NCBI RefSeq assembly: GCF_964355755.1 | Contig: NC_092672.1 | Span: 8,432,001-8,496,000, forward strand | Reading direction: 5' to 3' | Length of the DNA: 64,000 bases | Source of the DNA: Antedon mediterranea | Lineage: Eukaryota > Echinodermata > Crinoidea > Comatulida > Antedonidae | In this document: positions 1 to 11,966 of the stretch, in pieces | How positions within the stretch are numbered: the first letter of the stretch is position 1 | How the letters are laid out: every line of letters starts with the position of its first letter | Notes under the pieces: generated by a model | What the model saw: the letters and a program-made list of their open reading frames with translations, nothing else | The model's database searches: none | What the model was told of the DNA's origin: nothing | Made by a program: the position numbers and the translations under genes

Positions 1-244
1 GTAGAAAAGGAATTATGATGCTCTCAAATATAATTGTGCTACATTTGTATTGTGCTGCATCTGCATTATTTGTGCTACATATATACTATACAAGGGTGAT
101 TCTTTTAACACAATTGTCTCTCAATCTATACTGCTCTTTATCAAATTTTTAATGCTCTATATAAATACTGGTTAACTTTTTTTTTAATGTTGCATTAAAT
201 CAACTAAAAGCTAAAAAATACCTTCTAAAAAGAAAGATTCTTCT

Positions 245-356
245 TAAGCTCTGTCTACTCTATCAAACTTTATGTGATGTGGATATATCACTACCATATT
301 TGGGCATATCACCCTTTTTTTTGTCAAGCTAGTTTGATAGTGTAAACAGAACTTTA
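245..356 (+). mobile_element. MITE family A, short copy
   Basis: The sequence opens with TAAGCTCTGTCTACTCTATC and closes with the inverse (TTGATAGTGTAAACAGAACTT). Between the ends is one internal unit with the core CATATTTGGGCATATCACC. It is one of about 14 copies of the same TIR family in the window; ends are slightly diverged. Confidence 0.75.
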
Positions 357-658
357 GTGTCAGTGCTACTGTATAACACTATACATGCTTTTAACATCTC
401 TGCTTTCGCTTTTTGCTGTGCACTTTTTAGTCCTCATCTATAAGGAAGAAAAGAGGTAATGAAGAGCCTATAGTATACTACAGTGAGGATGATCACTTTC
501 CCTTGCACAGGAACCCATAATCTTGCCTTTACATTGCAGTATTTAAGGTTTGTAGAAAGGTTGTCGATGCATGGTTTTACTGTTTTGTTAAGTGTGTCAC
601 ATAAAAGGTCACATTACTTCTGAGTAAATTCTAGCACATAATATTCAAAGTGCAACTA

Positions 659-882
659 AAGGCCAACTGAGACAGCGTTGTACGATGAGGTCCGACGTAT
701 GAGTACGTAGTTTTTAGGTCGTCAGGAGTAAAATTAAACATGTTTAATAAAGTTCTCCTGACGACCTAAAAACTATGCCCTACTCTACTCAAGACGACTC
801 GTCTCGATTCAACAAAGACAGCACTGACGAGTCAAGACGTTTCATTGGGCCTTATCGTACAATACTGTCTGAGTTGGCCTTA
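659..882. mobile_element. MITE with 30-bp TIRs and internal palindrome
   Basis: The left end reads GGCCAACTGAGACAG followed by TTGTACGAT. The right end reads ATCGTACAA followed by CTGTCTGAGTTGGCC, its inverse complement. A second inverted repeat lies inside: TAGTTTTTAGGTCGTCAGGA at about 708 pairs with its complement ending at about 775. No coding capacity. Confidence 0.75.
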
Positions 883-1940
883 ACAGAGCAGACCAATGAT
901 TATAGTTGAAGACCCGTTCCACCACAGGAACAATGACTCATATCATACATTATTTAATGCAAAATGCCAGTTTTCTTAACTGCTTGGCCAATAAATGAAA
1001 GTACAAACGTTTTAAAATGGCAAACACAATTTTGCAAAACTTGCAACCAAAATATGTCACTTTTTTTTCCTTTTTCAATTGCGTGCAACTGAATTTACAC
1101 TCTGTGGCAATCAATCAGATGAGAAGTGGAACACCACAGCTGTGTGTGCATTTTGTCTATTATTTAGAATTCAATCAGCTGTTATTTAACTTTCATAATT
1201 TACATTTTTGTATCACTATCAAGTTTAGTTAATTTAGAAATCAATTTTGTTCATTGCACTATTTCAATACTCAATTTTGTCGCTCTGTTGTATTTTAAAA
1301 ATGTTATTGTCTTCTTCTGTGTTACTAACCTTCAACTAATTTTGAGCAATTGTATGTGAACATGAATTTCATTTTGGAAAAATAAAATGAACTATGAACT
1401 ATAGTGTAAATTTTAATTGTATTGCCAAAAAATGTACAAGAAAAATGTCACCTTGTGAAACAAAATAAGGTTAACTTCAAATAAAAAAAGAAAGAACACA
1501 CAGAGTTGCCCTTGTTTTTTTCTGAAATTTGGTATATCTTCTTATGTCATATTTCTTTAAGAAAATAACAGTAAATCCTGTTTTCCACTAGATCATTATA
1601 TTCTTTTCATTGTATTTTTCCTTACCTTTTTTTTGTCAGAGTTTGTATTAAATACTGTAAATGTTATGAAATTAAAGATGAAAAAAAGATTTGTTCGTCC
1701 AAATAGAAAGCATATCAAATTTGCAAACAATCAGAGCTCATAAGCACTCATGCAAATAAAAAATCTCAGCAGTTACACAATGTAAATGAAAATCGCAACT
1801 ATTTGCTCTTGTGGTGGAAGCATGATTTTGTTCTCTGCAACACTTTAAATTCAAGCGAACTATTAAATTATTAAATTGACTAAATATTAAGTTAGTTTTA
1901 AAATTAATTACAATTTATATATTTTGTTCTACTTCAACAG

Positions 1941-2000
1941 ACAGTACGTAAGCAGACAAGTAAACCAGAAGAAGAGCAGTCACTGACATCAGAGGCCTGA
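1941..2000 (+). CDS. Possible terminal coding exon of an upstream gene
   Basis: A plausible 3' splice acceptor (TTCTACTTCAACAG) is followed by 60 nt that read in frame as 19 charged residues (TVRKQTSKPEEEQSLTSEA) and then TGA at 1998-2000. A Lys/Glu/Ser-rich hydrophilic tail is typical of C-termini, and AATAAA-like signals follow in the AT-rich DNA (about 2364 and 2525). No upstream exon that joins in frame was identified and the product cannot be named. It could be chance. Confidence 0.3.
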   Translation, partial: TVRKQTSKPEEEQSLTSEA

Positions 2001-3262
2001 CATCGTCAAGATTTATAAGTAGAATATCCACAGTTTGTAGAAAAACACCAATGCAAATCAATATTTTCATTACTTATTCGTTATGTTATGGTTTCCCCAT
2101 TGATAGCACAAATCACAACATTGTGTTTATCTGTACCTAAATTTAGGCAGTACACACTCGATTCTCACAAAAATTTTCTGATATGACTATTCCCTTCTTC
2201 AACCGATTCTCGGTACTGTATAGTTTTTCAAGTATCATAGTCAAATTCTATATTACAGTGTCACATATGTATCACATATGATGCCTGTATCATAGGCTAT
2301 ACTTTAACAACAGACATCACGTGTGTGGCACTGTTTGACAGAATTTGTTGATGGTACTGGAACAATAAAAATAGAGTCCTACATGAAATATGTTTTTATT
2401 ATATTTTGTCTTGTTTTTAATTATTCAAAGTCTATTTTATCAATTACAATGTTTTTAATGTTTGTGATTGGAAATTCATTTTAATATATTTTAAAATTAT
2501 TTTAATGTATTTTTACACTTTAAAAATAAAAGAAAAAACTAGTTAGAACATTTAAAAATATAATTCAAAATTGTTTAATCACTGAAAATAATATACTTAT
2601 ATATAAGTGTATATATATAAAGTACATAGCTTTCTTTCCAGCATTAATACTTACACTTCAAAAACTAAAAAAAAAAAATCAAAACTTTTTTTAATATTGT
2701 TTCCTTATCTGTACTGGTATAAGAATGTATCCCTCTTCCCAAAAAAAAAAAAGGAGTAAAAATGTAGTTTTTTAATTTCCTAATTCTATAAAAACATATA
2801 ATTGATTGAGTTGTAGGCTTACTATATATTTTTTGTCGTGTTTTATTTATTTTGCAAAACCATTTTTAATTACTGTAATTGTTCTAGTAAAAAGTTCCCA
2901 AAGAAAAGTTTTAATATAAATGGGTATTGAAAGCTGGGAAATGAACACTTTTTGTTTTGCCTTTTTGTCTCAATTGTACATGTGATTGAAGGTCAGAGTT
3001 AATTTCAATTCAGTTTTTAAAAGTACACCTTGTTATTGTAGATGTTATTATTGTTAATCCTAACATTTTAGTAATAAAGCATTCCAGAATTTGCAAGTAT
3101 TATAACAAGTTCAATCCATATTTTTCTGTGTAATATTAATGAAATTAGTGCCTTTTATTGCTTCATGAATACAGGGTTCATTATTAGGGACTCTTGATCA
3201 AAACTTGTAACCTTGCGTTTAAACTTTGGTTTGTGAATATTTTGTCTTGCTTTGTCTGTTCT

Positions 3263-3347
3263 AAAGCTCTTGTCCAACTAGTTTGACAACAAAGTATGAT
3301 GTCACATTTTTTGTCGGAATAAAGTTTGATAGTGTAGACAGAGCTTA
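3263..3347. mobile_element. MITE family A, minimal copy
   Basis: Begins AAAGCTCTTGTCC..AACTAGTTTGAC and ends AAAGTTTGATAGTGTAGACAGAGCTT. It lacks the internal CATATTTGGGC unit, leaving essentially the two termini. Confidence 0.7.
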
Positions 3348-3474
3348 AAATCTGGAAGCAATTTCACAAGAGTACTAGGTTTCTTTCTAGAGGCATATTG
3401 CAAAGTGTGTCACAATTAAAAATGTCTTCCCTTTATCCCTATATTTCATTCAGTGTGAACTGACTTTTGTTTTA

Positions 3475-3614
3475 AAGTAGAACCCCCTTTTAGGCACCCC
3501 TATTAAGGGGACACTTTCCTGTGATATGAACAATAAAAAATACATGTTTTAACACTGTTTGGGAACACCCCTATTACAAGGTGTTCCCTTAATAGAGGTG
3601 TCCATTTCTACTGT
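3475..3614. mobile_element. Short MITE (TACAGTAGAAA ends)
   Basis: The left end AAAGTAGAACCCCC..CCCCTATTAAGGGGACAC is mirrored by the right end GTGTTCCCTTAATAG..GGTGTCCATTTCTACTGTA. This gives an imperfect inverted repeat of about 140 bp. No coding capacity. Confidence 0.6.
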
Positions 3615-4652
3615 ATTTAACTAATTAAGAAATCGTAATCAATGCATATTGCTTGTACAAATCTTCAGACTTCATATGTTATATAGACATAGTAATTGCA
3701 AGTTACAGTATTTAATATCTCATCTATTTATTAATAATAATCATGTTGTTGAAAGCTGTTGTTTGCATTTTCTAATACAATTACCAAATATAGTCGTATC
3801 CTTGTATTTGAGTACAGTCCCGTTTGAGTTTCATGTAAGTAATTATGGCATGGCATTCTGTCTTTATCTCTATTGTATACAAAACAACAGAAACAGAGCT
3901 TAAACTATTTACAATTAATATTAAAATAATGTAGGGCTGTTATGATATATTATTCTGTGTTTGCAAAAGAGTTTATTTATGTAGTTTTGAATATATAAGC
4001 TGGTGTATATAATAAAATAAAGTTTATTATAATATTAGTGTAATGCTCTATTAAGTAGTAGAGCATTGTGATCTCTAGGATATTAAGAGCTATTAACTTA
4101 ATGTTCGGATTTAAACTGTTCAGAATTATGACATTGCTACTCATTTGAATAATATTTGAATAATGCATATTCATTTATGTTAATGAATTATAGTATTCTC
4201 AAAAAATTTCATCTGGTTTCTAATGGATATTAAAATTCAATTCACCGAACTATGACGAATGACAGAACATCATGTCAACGTCATTTGCGTGACCAAGGCT
4301 ACTGAAAGTAGCTGAAACGTAGCAAGTAAGTACTTGTCAACTGGTTTAACCAAAAAGTTAACATTTATTTATTAAAGAATTACAGTATGTTTCTAACTCT
4401 CAGTGCTCTGAGTAATTGCTATCCATGGGTGGATCTGGGGAAGTACTAAATAATAACATTCTCTAATAATAATATCAAAAAAGTAGTTCTTGATAACATT
4501 TTAGATGTCAAAAGAGGAAACGCATGTGCAATGCCCTAGCACTACTCCCTTGACGGTCCGCCCCTGATAAATCACCAAATATAGAGTGTTAATTCAAATA
4601 TAAAGCTTGGAAACTACCAAATAGATATACAGTAAATTGAAATGTATGTTAA

Positions 4653-4688
4653 TACCATGGAGGTACTTATTTTATACCTCCATGGTTA
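4653..4688. repeat. Short hairpin of the CATGGAGG family
   Basis: ATACCATGGAGGTA is followed by a short loop and then TACCTCCATGGTTAT, a near-perfect stem. Related hairpins occur near 16143, 25847 and 37901, and a looser one near 26271. Confidence 0.6.
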
Positions 4689-4928
4689 TATAAAAATATA
4701 AATTGAAAAGTATGTTATATAGGCTATTTATTGTTTCAGCACCTTGATACAAATCTCTAATTGGAATACAATTGTAATATATGTTATTAAATAATGATAA
4801 TCATAAAACTGTGATAAAAAATATGAATATAAGAGGTACACTTATTATCCTAAATATTAATACCAAACGAGGTATACTGTAATAATAGAAAATTGATTAT
4901 TTTAATTTGATTAATATAGATACTGAAA

Positions 4929-5418
4929 AACTCTGTTAACACTATCAAACTTTATGTAACAAACAAATTTGATGTGCCCATTTAGACATAATGATGACTA
5001 TCATATTTGGGCATATCCCTACCATATTTGAGCATATCACTACCATATTTGGGCATATCACTACCATATTTGGGCATATCACTACCATATTTGAGCATAT
5101 CACTACCATATTTGGGCATATCACTACCATATTTGGGCATATCACTACCATATTTGGGCATATCACTACCATATTTGAGCATATCACTACCATATTTGGG
5201 CATGTCACTACCATATTTGAGCATATCACTACCATATTTGGGCATATCACTACCATATTTGAGCATATCACTACCATATTTGGGCATATCACTACCATAT
5301 TTGAGCACATTACACATAGTTTGATAGTGTAGACTGAGCTGTACATTACTCAGGTTATCACCAGTATAGAACATTTCTTTCAAATTCTGTCAAACTAGAT
5401 AGTGTAGACAGAGCTTTA
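4929..5418. mobile_element. MITE family A copy with internal minisatellite expansion
   Basis: The ends match family A (CTCTGTTAACACTATCAAAC at the left; TTTGATAGTGTAGACTGAGCT at 5340). A second right-end copy follows at about 5385-5418 (CTAGATAGTGTAGACAGAGC). The interior, listed separately, is a 21-bp tandem array made from a unit that is present once or twice in other copies. Confidence 0.8.
4998..5308. repeat. 21-bp minisatellite inside a MITE
   Basis: About 15 tandem copies of a 21-bp unit with the core CATATTTGGGCATATCAC, alternating between TTGGGC and TTGAGC variants. Because 21 is divisible by three, several frames on both strands stay open. Those ORFs (for example 4991-5332 plus and 4945-5346 minus) are products of the repeat, not genes. 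Confidence 0.9.
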
Positions 5419-6797
5419 AACGTACAAAATGGAGAACATAGCCGCTTGCTGGTTGACAAGTTTACTTACTAATTGCAAGGTCCTTTGTCGAAAATGAAAG
5501 CTCCTGAATGTGTAACAAACATACAGACATTAGCAGGTAGTAACAACAATAGGAACACTGATTTTGTCATCTGGAATAAATCAGTTGAAGAAGAAGGTGT
5601 CTGAACACAGAGGCACTATGTACAAATTGTCATGAAAATAATGACACAAAATGGCTGGTGTGTACCACATGACTTTCACGGAGTTTCATAACAAGATAAA
5701 TTTTCTCTTTCGTATCTTAATTGGTCATTGTACCCTGTTGAAAAACAATACGCTACATGAGACTGAATTGGTCTCATCAAAGTCTCAAGTTGCAGAATGA
5801 AATAAGAATATAGGCTGGTTTAATTGTATTTTGATTTTTTTAAAGAAATATTTCTTGTTTAAGTGAGTATTGCTATGCATGTGTGCATAGAATGTATGAG
5901 GGTCTTTAGTACTTCTGCTGAGTTTTCTGCTAACAATCACTCTTCGTATTCTAATAAGCTTCTGCAAAAGTATAAAGTATTTATTAATGATGTACATTGT
6001 GTGTAATGTGCATATCCAATTCCATTTATTATTTTTAAGTGTAAATATTATATGCTAAAATCTATTCCAATTCAATGCGTTTTTATATTAGTGTTCACAG
6101 TACCGAATGCTAGATTTTATTTATCATGGGAGAAATAAAATTGTGTGGCATAACAATTCTACACTGTTGCTTTATTTAATTGTTTCTTGTGTTCTTTCTT
6201 ACTACATTACGTTTTGCACTAAATTTTTACAGTTTTGTGGGGCAAGAATGTTTTGTACTAGGTGATGCGATGTTTACTGTATTTATTCAAATAAAAGTCC
6301 TACTTCGAAAAAACGCATCCTCGAATAACTACACCCCTCCCCATAGAACATCATTTTAAATATATTCCCCTTCGAATAAACATACCGGGTGTTTATTTAT
6401 TTCCTCGAATTATCGCTCCACCACATGCATTTTATACACAATATTGTATTCCCTGGTATCGCTTATGCTGGAGGAAATCAAAACATTAATATATCGTTAT
6501 TATTTCGAAGCATAATTATTAAATCAGTGAGAAACTGATAATAGTGAAGTGAATATTAAGTAAGTAGTGTGGTGTAGGTCTACTTTCAGACTAATCGGTA
6601 TTAAATTTTAAAAGTTTTAGAAGTATCCGGCGACTGGTGGCGCACTACTCCACCATGTGTTTTAAAAATAAATCAAAACAAACACACGTGGGAAACGGCC
6701 TTTTCGTGCCTGACTTTCTGGCAGATCATATCGTCTTATTTTTGGAACGAAGGCCTAGGCGTTTTTTGTTATTATAAGTGACTAGATATAGGTAATA

Positions 6798-9700
6798 ATG
6801 TACCGGAAGATTTTAATAGTACCATCATCCTTGTTGGTTCCGAAACTGACACAATCTTTAGGCTGCGTTAGCTTATTGCAGCCCAAATCAAGATGTGTGA
6901 ATCTGGTTGTTGCTAGTTTTGTCACCAGGCCTAGGAGACCTACCAGACCTACGTCGGCTAGGTTGAGTAGCAGAGTGAGTCCTAGGCCTAGGTTGACATC
7001 TCCAGTGATGAAACCAAATCCACAAATCGAGCAGGAAATAGACCAATATGATAGGAGTAATAGCATTCAATCTGATAATTTTCAAAGAATAAAAATGCCT
7101 GTCGAAAGAATGAAAATATCTTTTGAAGATAACAATATTTCTGAGGAAAAGTCCAGAAAACATCAGCAGAACCAATTGGAAAGATATGAAAATCAGGACA
7201 GTGAAGGTACATCTTCTTGGTCTAGACCGAGATATGAAAATCGGGACAGTGGAGGTACATCTTCTTGGTCTAGGCCTAGATATGAAAATCGGGACAGGGA
7301 AGGTAGATCTTCTATGTCTAGACCTAGATATGATAATCGGGACAGTGAAGGTAGATCTTCTATGTCTAGACCTAGATATGATAATCGGGACAGTGAAGGT
7401 ACATCTTCTTGGTCTAGACCTAGATATGATAATCGGGACAGTGAAGGTACATCTTCTTGGTCTAGACCTCCTAGATATAGTAGCGAGGGAAAAAGTAGAT
7501 ATGGGTACAAGCCTAATCAGAACTGGAAGAACAGAGAAATTCCTAGATATAACTCAGACAAGTTGTAAGTGACTTTTGTAAAATTATAAATAAGCATATT
7601 TATTATTATTAATTATAATCCGTGTGTAAACTAAAAGTCTGATAATGTAAATTCATTTTTCAAACTGATTAAGAATGTAAATTGTAATGCATTATTCATG
7701 TTCGATAAATATCAAAATTGTGTAAAAATGTATATTAACCAAAAAGAAAATATACTAATCTTAAAGCTACACATTTGCCCTATCTTTCATTAGATAATGT
7801 TTAATCCTCTGATATAGTATTAGAAGATACTGCAAATCTTCTAAAATATATAAATCTTTTATAATTTCTGTTTGAAAAAGATGTCATAAGACATCAAATA
7901 AAATAGTGTGTAATTTATAAGTGGATAAACGAGAGTACAGCTCCAAATAGAGCTCAGGCTACGTTTTGAAATGTTTTTCATACAAATCATGATGATACAA
8001 ATCATGATGATACAAATCATGATGATACAAATCATGATGATACAAATCATGATGATACAAATCATGATGATACAAATCGTGATGATTTTTAAAATCTCAG
8101 CTGAGTTGAAATGTACAAAATCAAAAAGTAGACAGCCAGTGAGAAATACAAAATGCTTTAAAAAAGTACTCACTTTGCCATAGAAGATTACAACAGGTAC
8201 TGTACAACTCCATTAGGTTTAATAATACAGTAATATGCTTTACTATGAATTTATATCTAGGAAAGAATATACTAGAGTATTGTGTGCCAGTACAGTATAT
8301 AGGTTGTAATTAATTAAAAACTTGACTTAAACTTATTATTAGTTGAAAATATCACATCAAATAGATTACTGTACAGAGTAGGCGCTAAGTGTAATCTAGG
8401 TCTTACTGTAAGACTGAGGGTTGAGGAAAATTAGTCTAGCACAACTACTTTTTCCATCATAGCTAGGCCTGTCATGATAATAGGGCATTTATCAACAAAG
8501 TTGTATACGCAATTATTATATCCACATTTTTCTATTTTAGATTTTATCCAGCGAAAGGAAATGAAATTTTGTTTGGAGTCTCTCCATGCCTTCTTGCTCT
8601 TAAGGCAAATCGGAGGGCCGTCTTCAAAGCCTATGTACGCAAAGGCCTATTGGATGCTGAATACAGTCGGCCTAAATTTGACGAAATATTAACAGAGTTG
8701 AAAAAAAATGGAATAGAAATAATTGAGTTGTATCGCAGTACCATGAATACAATGACCAAACTTAGACCACATCAGGTGAGATTAATATGTTTTTGTTTAT
8801 TTAGGTGTAGTGTATATTTATATACAAGCCTATAGACAGTTTTATACCCTAAGAAATAAGTAAAATGTTCTATTAACAAAGCACTGCTGCTTTGAATGCT
8901 TAAATAAACAATATCTGTATTGTGTTAACCAAAGAAATTTAAACCAAATTCCTGTACAATATGATAATGCTACAACTGTACTAACATTAAATTATTTACC
9001 TTTAACAAAATGTAGGGAATTTGTTTAGAGGTTAGTAAACTTGATTATACTCCATTCATTCAACTATCAAATACAGTGGGTAACAAGATAACACATGACT
9101 TGGAGCATCAGAGTGTTGAAGCACCATTCCTGATGGATCAGGAAATTTCCAGGAATATGACACTTCCGCAGGAGCAGGAAAATCACATTTCTGAAATTTC
9201 ACCTCAAACAGTTGAAGTAACTGATGATGAGGCACCAGTCTATCAGGAGCAAGGAATTGGAATTCCTGATGATGGGACACCAGTCCATCAGGAGCAAAGA
9301 ATCGGAATTCCTGATGATGGGACACCAATCCATCAGGAGCAAATGATCGGAATTCCTGATCATGGAACACCAGTCCATCAGGAGCAAAGGATTGGAATTC
9401 CTGATAATGGGACACCAGTCCATCAGGAACAAGGAATTGAAATTCCTGAGATTGGGAAACCAATTTTTCATGATTCTGATAGTGCAATGCTTCCAGTAAC
9501 TGGAGAGCAGCTAATTAAAGTATCAAGGAGCAAGACACCAGTTTGGCTTGCACTAGACCATGTCATAGTAAGTTTAAAGTTGTTTGTTTGTCAAAGACGA
9601 TAGGCCTAGCATTAAAAATCCCACATCCCAGAGTATGGTCAAAGACGGGTTAACCCCTGTGAGTGTCCATTTTGGTGGTAACTTTGTGTATTATTATTAT

Positions 9701-11966
9701 CCTTGATTATAAATACACATACATTCTTTAAAACATTGTAAAATTTAAAGCCTATCTTTATTTTGTACTAACAGGATCCGATGAACCTTGGTGCAGTGTT
9801 AAGGTCATCATATTTTCTAGGAGCTGACGGAATTATTGTCAGTAAAAGAAATAGGTAAAATACTAAACAAAACCACCAATAGTACAGCTAGAAAATACCA
9901 AGGCAATCAAACAACAGGACACTGAGCTTGCCTTGCTAAGATAGGAACTTGTAACAGTCACTTTGATCTTATGTCTGGCTGCGACAAATGCCAACGGTGT
10001 GTGTTGACCAAACATTTGAGGAAGGCAATTGGCCAATCGAAAATCAGTTAAAGTTTAGGAGGCAGCCACAGATAAACCCTTTGATCTCAAGAGCTCATCA
10101 TCCTGTTGTTAGATTGCCTTGAAACTACGCACACACACCTTCATTTTACATATTTATATAGAATAATAATAGTATTATCCTGGACTAATGTTGTGAAACC
10201 TCTAAGCGCTGAACATATTACCCCAGTCAATTTTTTTTGGATCAAACACGTATGGAAACACACTCCCATAATACCAAATTTTAAGCAGAATGAGTAGCAC
10301 AGTATGAGCCAATACATTTAAGTTTGAAGACAATTTTGTAGACACAATTTGAAAGAGATTTGGAAATAAATTATGATAAAATAAACACAAACAGGTTTGA
10401 AAATGCCTTGCAAGGCTGCCATATTAAACGGTTGCACTTATTCATAATTTATTGTTATTAATGTATATATTTTTATGTCAGTTGCTCTTTGACTCCGGTT
10501 GTCAGCAAAGCATCTAGTGGCGTGATGGAAGTCCAACCAGTATATGCAGTTGATGATCTTTCTACCTTTCTACAGTCTCTCATTGGCTGGGAGATTGTTG
10601 GTTCGTCTAAGTCTACACCTTTTAGTAATGATGACAACACTATTGATAGTGAAGATGTTACAATACAGAAAGAAGGAGAAGATATTGATATGCAAAAACC
10701 AGTCATCTTAGTTGTAGGTAAATTATATGACTGATTTCTGATTTTCATTTTCATTTAACTTATTCTGAACAAAAGAAAGTGAGCGTGTATTATTATTCTT
10801 TTACATTCCAATTACATTGACTTGTTATGAGTTAAAGCTCTGTCTACACTATCAAACGTTACGTGACAAAAAATGTGATGTGCCCAAATATGGACATGAT
10901 GATGTCATATCACTACCATATTTGGGCATATCACTACCATATTTGGGCACTACTAGGTTGATAGTGTAGACAGAGCTTAAGAGGATATATGTTTATTTGA
11001 TATACTGTATTTGCACCATTGTAAACATCTGCATTCAGCTACGTTATTTAGTCTACTATGGCGCGCCAAGCTGTCATTTATTCCAGCAATAGAGATATCT
11101 TGGTTTTTAATAGAGATATCTCTATTAATAGAGATATAGATATCTTTATTTCCGAATAAATGACAGCTTGGCGTACCAAAGTCTACAGTTCAGAGTTGTA
11201 ACTTTTATAAAGTGCCATTAAATATTGTACAGTACTACTCATGTTGTCATTATAGGGAGTGAAGGATTTGGTCTGAAAGAGGAGGTTATCAGCTGTTGTA
11301 ACAAATTGCTCACAATACAACCAGGCCAAGAGTTGCATCCTGGGATAGATTCTCTCAATTTATCTGTAGCAACGGGTATGTCAAACAGAATATATCTCAA
11401 TTGAATTTTTAAAATGCTTTATAAAATAATCAAATAACCTTATTAAAGATGTATTGTCCCTTTGACTAATTCCAAAAAAATGCTTAAAAAAAGATTTCGA
11501 AAAAAATTTTGAAGTATCATAATAGTAAAAAAATCATTTAACTGAAATACAGACATTTTTTTGTTCAAAAAATAACTGTGACTTCCAGTCAAAGTTTTCG
11601 ATCAAAACATATCTCATAATGCAACACGCTTGTTTGGCTCATCTGTATGCATAAATCATAACATTTCTTCGCGATCTGTGTGAAAACACCTTCTCAACCG
11701 TGACGAGTTGTAAACAATCCTAATTAGCATCATACATAATGCATACTCGTTGTTTGAAATCTTTGTTTACTTTCGCTCGCGAAGATTTTTCAGACGAAAT
11801 GTAATCAAATTAATTTACCTGTTAATTATGTAAACTTGTTGTTTTTTGCTCTAATAAATGAAAACAATTATAATATAATATAATTTTTCTATAATTTTTT
11901 TCCTTATTAGGTATCCTGCTTCATTTGTTACTTTCAAAGAAGAGTTTGCAACAAAAAGTGGAATGA
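6798..11966 (+). CDS. MRM1: MRM1-like mitochondrial rRNA methyltransferase 1
   Basis: Seven coding exons can be joined in frame: 6798-7564, 8541-8775, 9016-9567, 9775-9854, 10482-10717, 11256-11375 and 11911-11966 (2046 nt, 681 residues). Family knowledge: MRM1 2'-O-methylates a guanosine of mitochondrial large-subunit rRNA using SAM. Seen: an Arg-rich, acid-poor N-terminus suited to mitochondrial import; an N-terminal substrate-binding region starting [19 protein letters not shown]; and SPOUT motifs [37 protein letters not shown] and [12 protein letters not shown] before the stop. The start is the first ATG after an in-frame TAG at 6789-6791. Vertebrate MRM1 is about 350 residues; the excess here comes from two coding minisatellites (exons 1 and 3) and acidic linkers. 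The catalytic core appears intact. Every junction has a GT donor and AG acceptor and keeps phase. Confidence 0.9.
7190..7473 (+). repeat. 48-bp coding minisatellite in MRM1 exon 1
   Basis: Six tandem 48-bp units encode a 16-residue repeat, [16 protein letters not shown] with variants ([12 protein letters not shown]), at about residues 129-225. It sits between the presumed targeting peptide and the conserved N-terminal domain. The Ser/Arg/Tyr-rich composition looks disordered. Units are multiples of three, so copy changes keep the frame. Confidence 0.9.
7979..8084. repeat. 15-bp minisatellite in MRM1 intron 1
   Basis: Seven near-identical tandem units of ATGATACAAATCATG lie in the intron between exons 1 and 2. 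Small ORFs over it in both strands are artefacts of the repeat. Confidence 0.9.
9222..9457 (+). repeat. 45-bp coding minisatellite in MRM1 exon 3
   Basis: Five imperfect 45-bp units encode a 15-residue repeat, [15 protein letters not shown] and variants. They form an acidic Gln/Pro-rich insert between the N-terminal region and the start of the SPOUT domain (WLALDHVI, then DPMNLG in the next exon). Confidence 0.9.
9899..10121. mobile_element. MITE in MRM1 intron 4
   Basis: The left end CAAGGCAATCAAACAACAGG is mirrored by the right end TCCTGTTGTTAGATTGCCTT (about 21-bp TIR). A related half element occurs at about 23127-23189 and a further end at about 23248. Confidence 0.8.
10833..10980. mobile_element. 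MITE family A in MRM1 intron 5
   Basis: A well-preserved copy: AAAGCTCTGTCTACACTATC at the left and GATAGTGTAGACAGAGCTTA at the right. It carries two internal CATATTTGGGCATATCAC units, an intermediate state between single-unit copies and the 15-unit copy at 4929-5418. Confidence 0.85.
11050..11186. mobile_element. MITE with GCCAAGCTGTCATTTATTC ends in MRM1 intron 5
   Basis: The left end GCGCCAAGCTGTCATTTATT is mirrored by AATAAATGACAGCTTGGCG at the right, both preceded or followed by a GTCTAC-like terminus. The interior repeats AGAGATATCT palindromes. Confidence 0.75.

Larger units (their letters stand above)
1..1940. other. AT-rich flank, no gene recognised
   Basis: This stretch is AT-rich with short homopolymer runs and contains two MITE copies, listed separately. 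The ORF at 1017-1232 has low-complexity Phe/Leu/Asn composition and no recognisable domain, so I do not call it. If the candidate exon at 1941-2000 is real, this is intron of a plus-strand gene entering from the left. Confidence 0.5.
2001..6797. other. Intergenic, repeat-bearing
   Basis: Apart from the MITEs and the minisatellite listed separately (3263-3347, 3475-3614, 4653-4688, 4929-5418) this is AT-rich DNA with no convincing exon. Around 6260-6420 is a GC-richer patch with repeated TTCGAATAA/CTCGAATAA motifs that resembles another dispersed repeat; a similar GTTTATTT-rich patch is near 34165-34245. The last few hundred bases should hold the MRM1 promoter, but no core element can be assigned. 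Confidence 0.5.

Noticed and set aside
429..453. 25-nt stretch with AG acceptor and GTAATG donor
   Set aside because: Does not join the 1941-2000 candidate exon in frame (the needed frame has a stop).
4998..5308. CRISPR-like regular spacing
   Set aside because: The repeat has no unique spacers and lies in a eukaryotic MITE; it is a plain tandem minisatellite.
4945..5383. Overlapping ORFs of 105-133 codons on both strands
   Set aside because: Produced by the 21-bp minisatellite in a MITE; the peptides are pure repeats in several frames.
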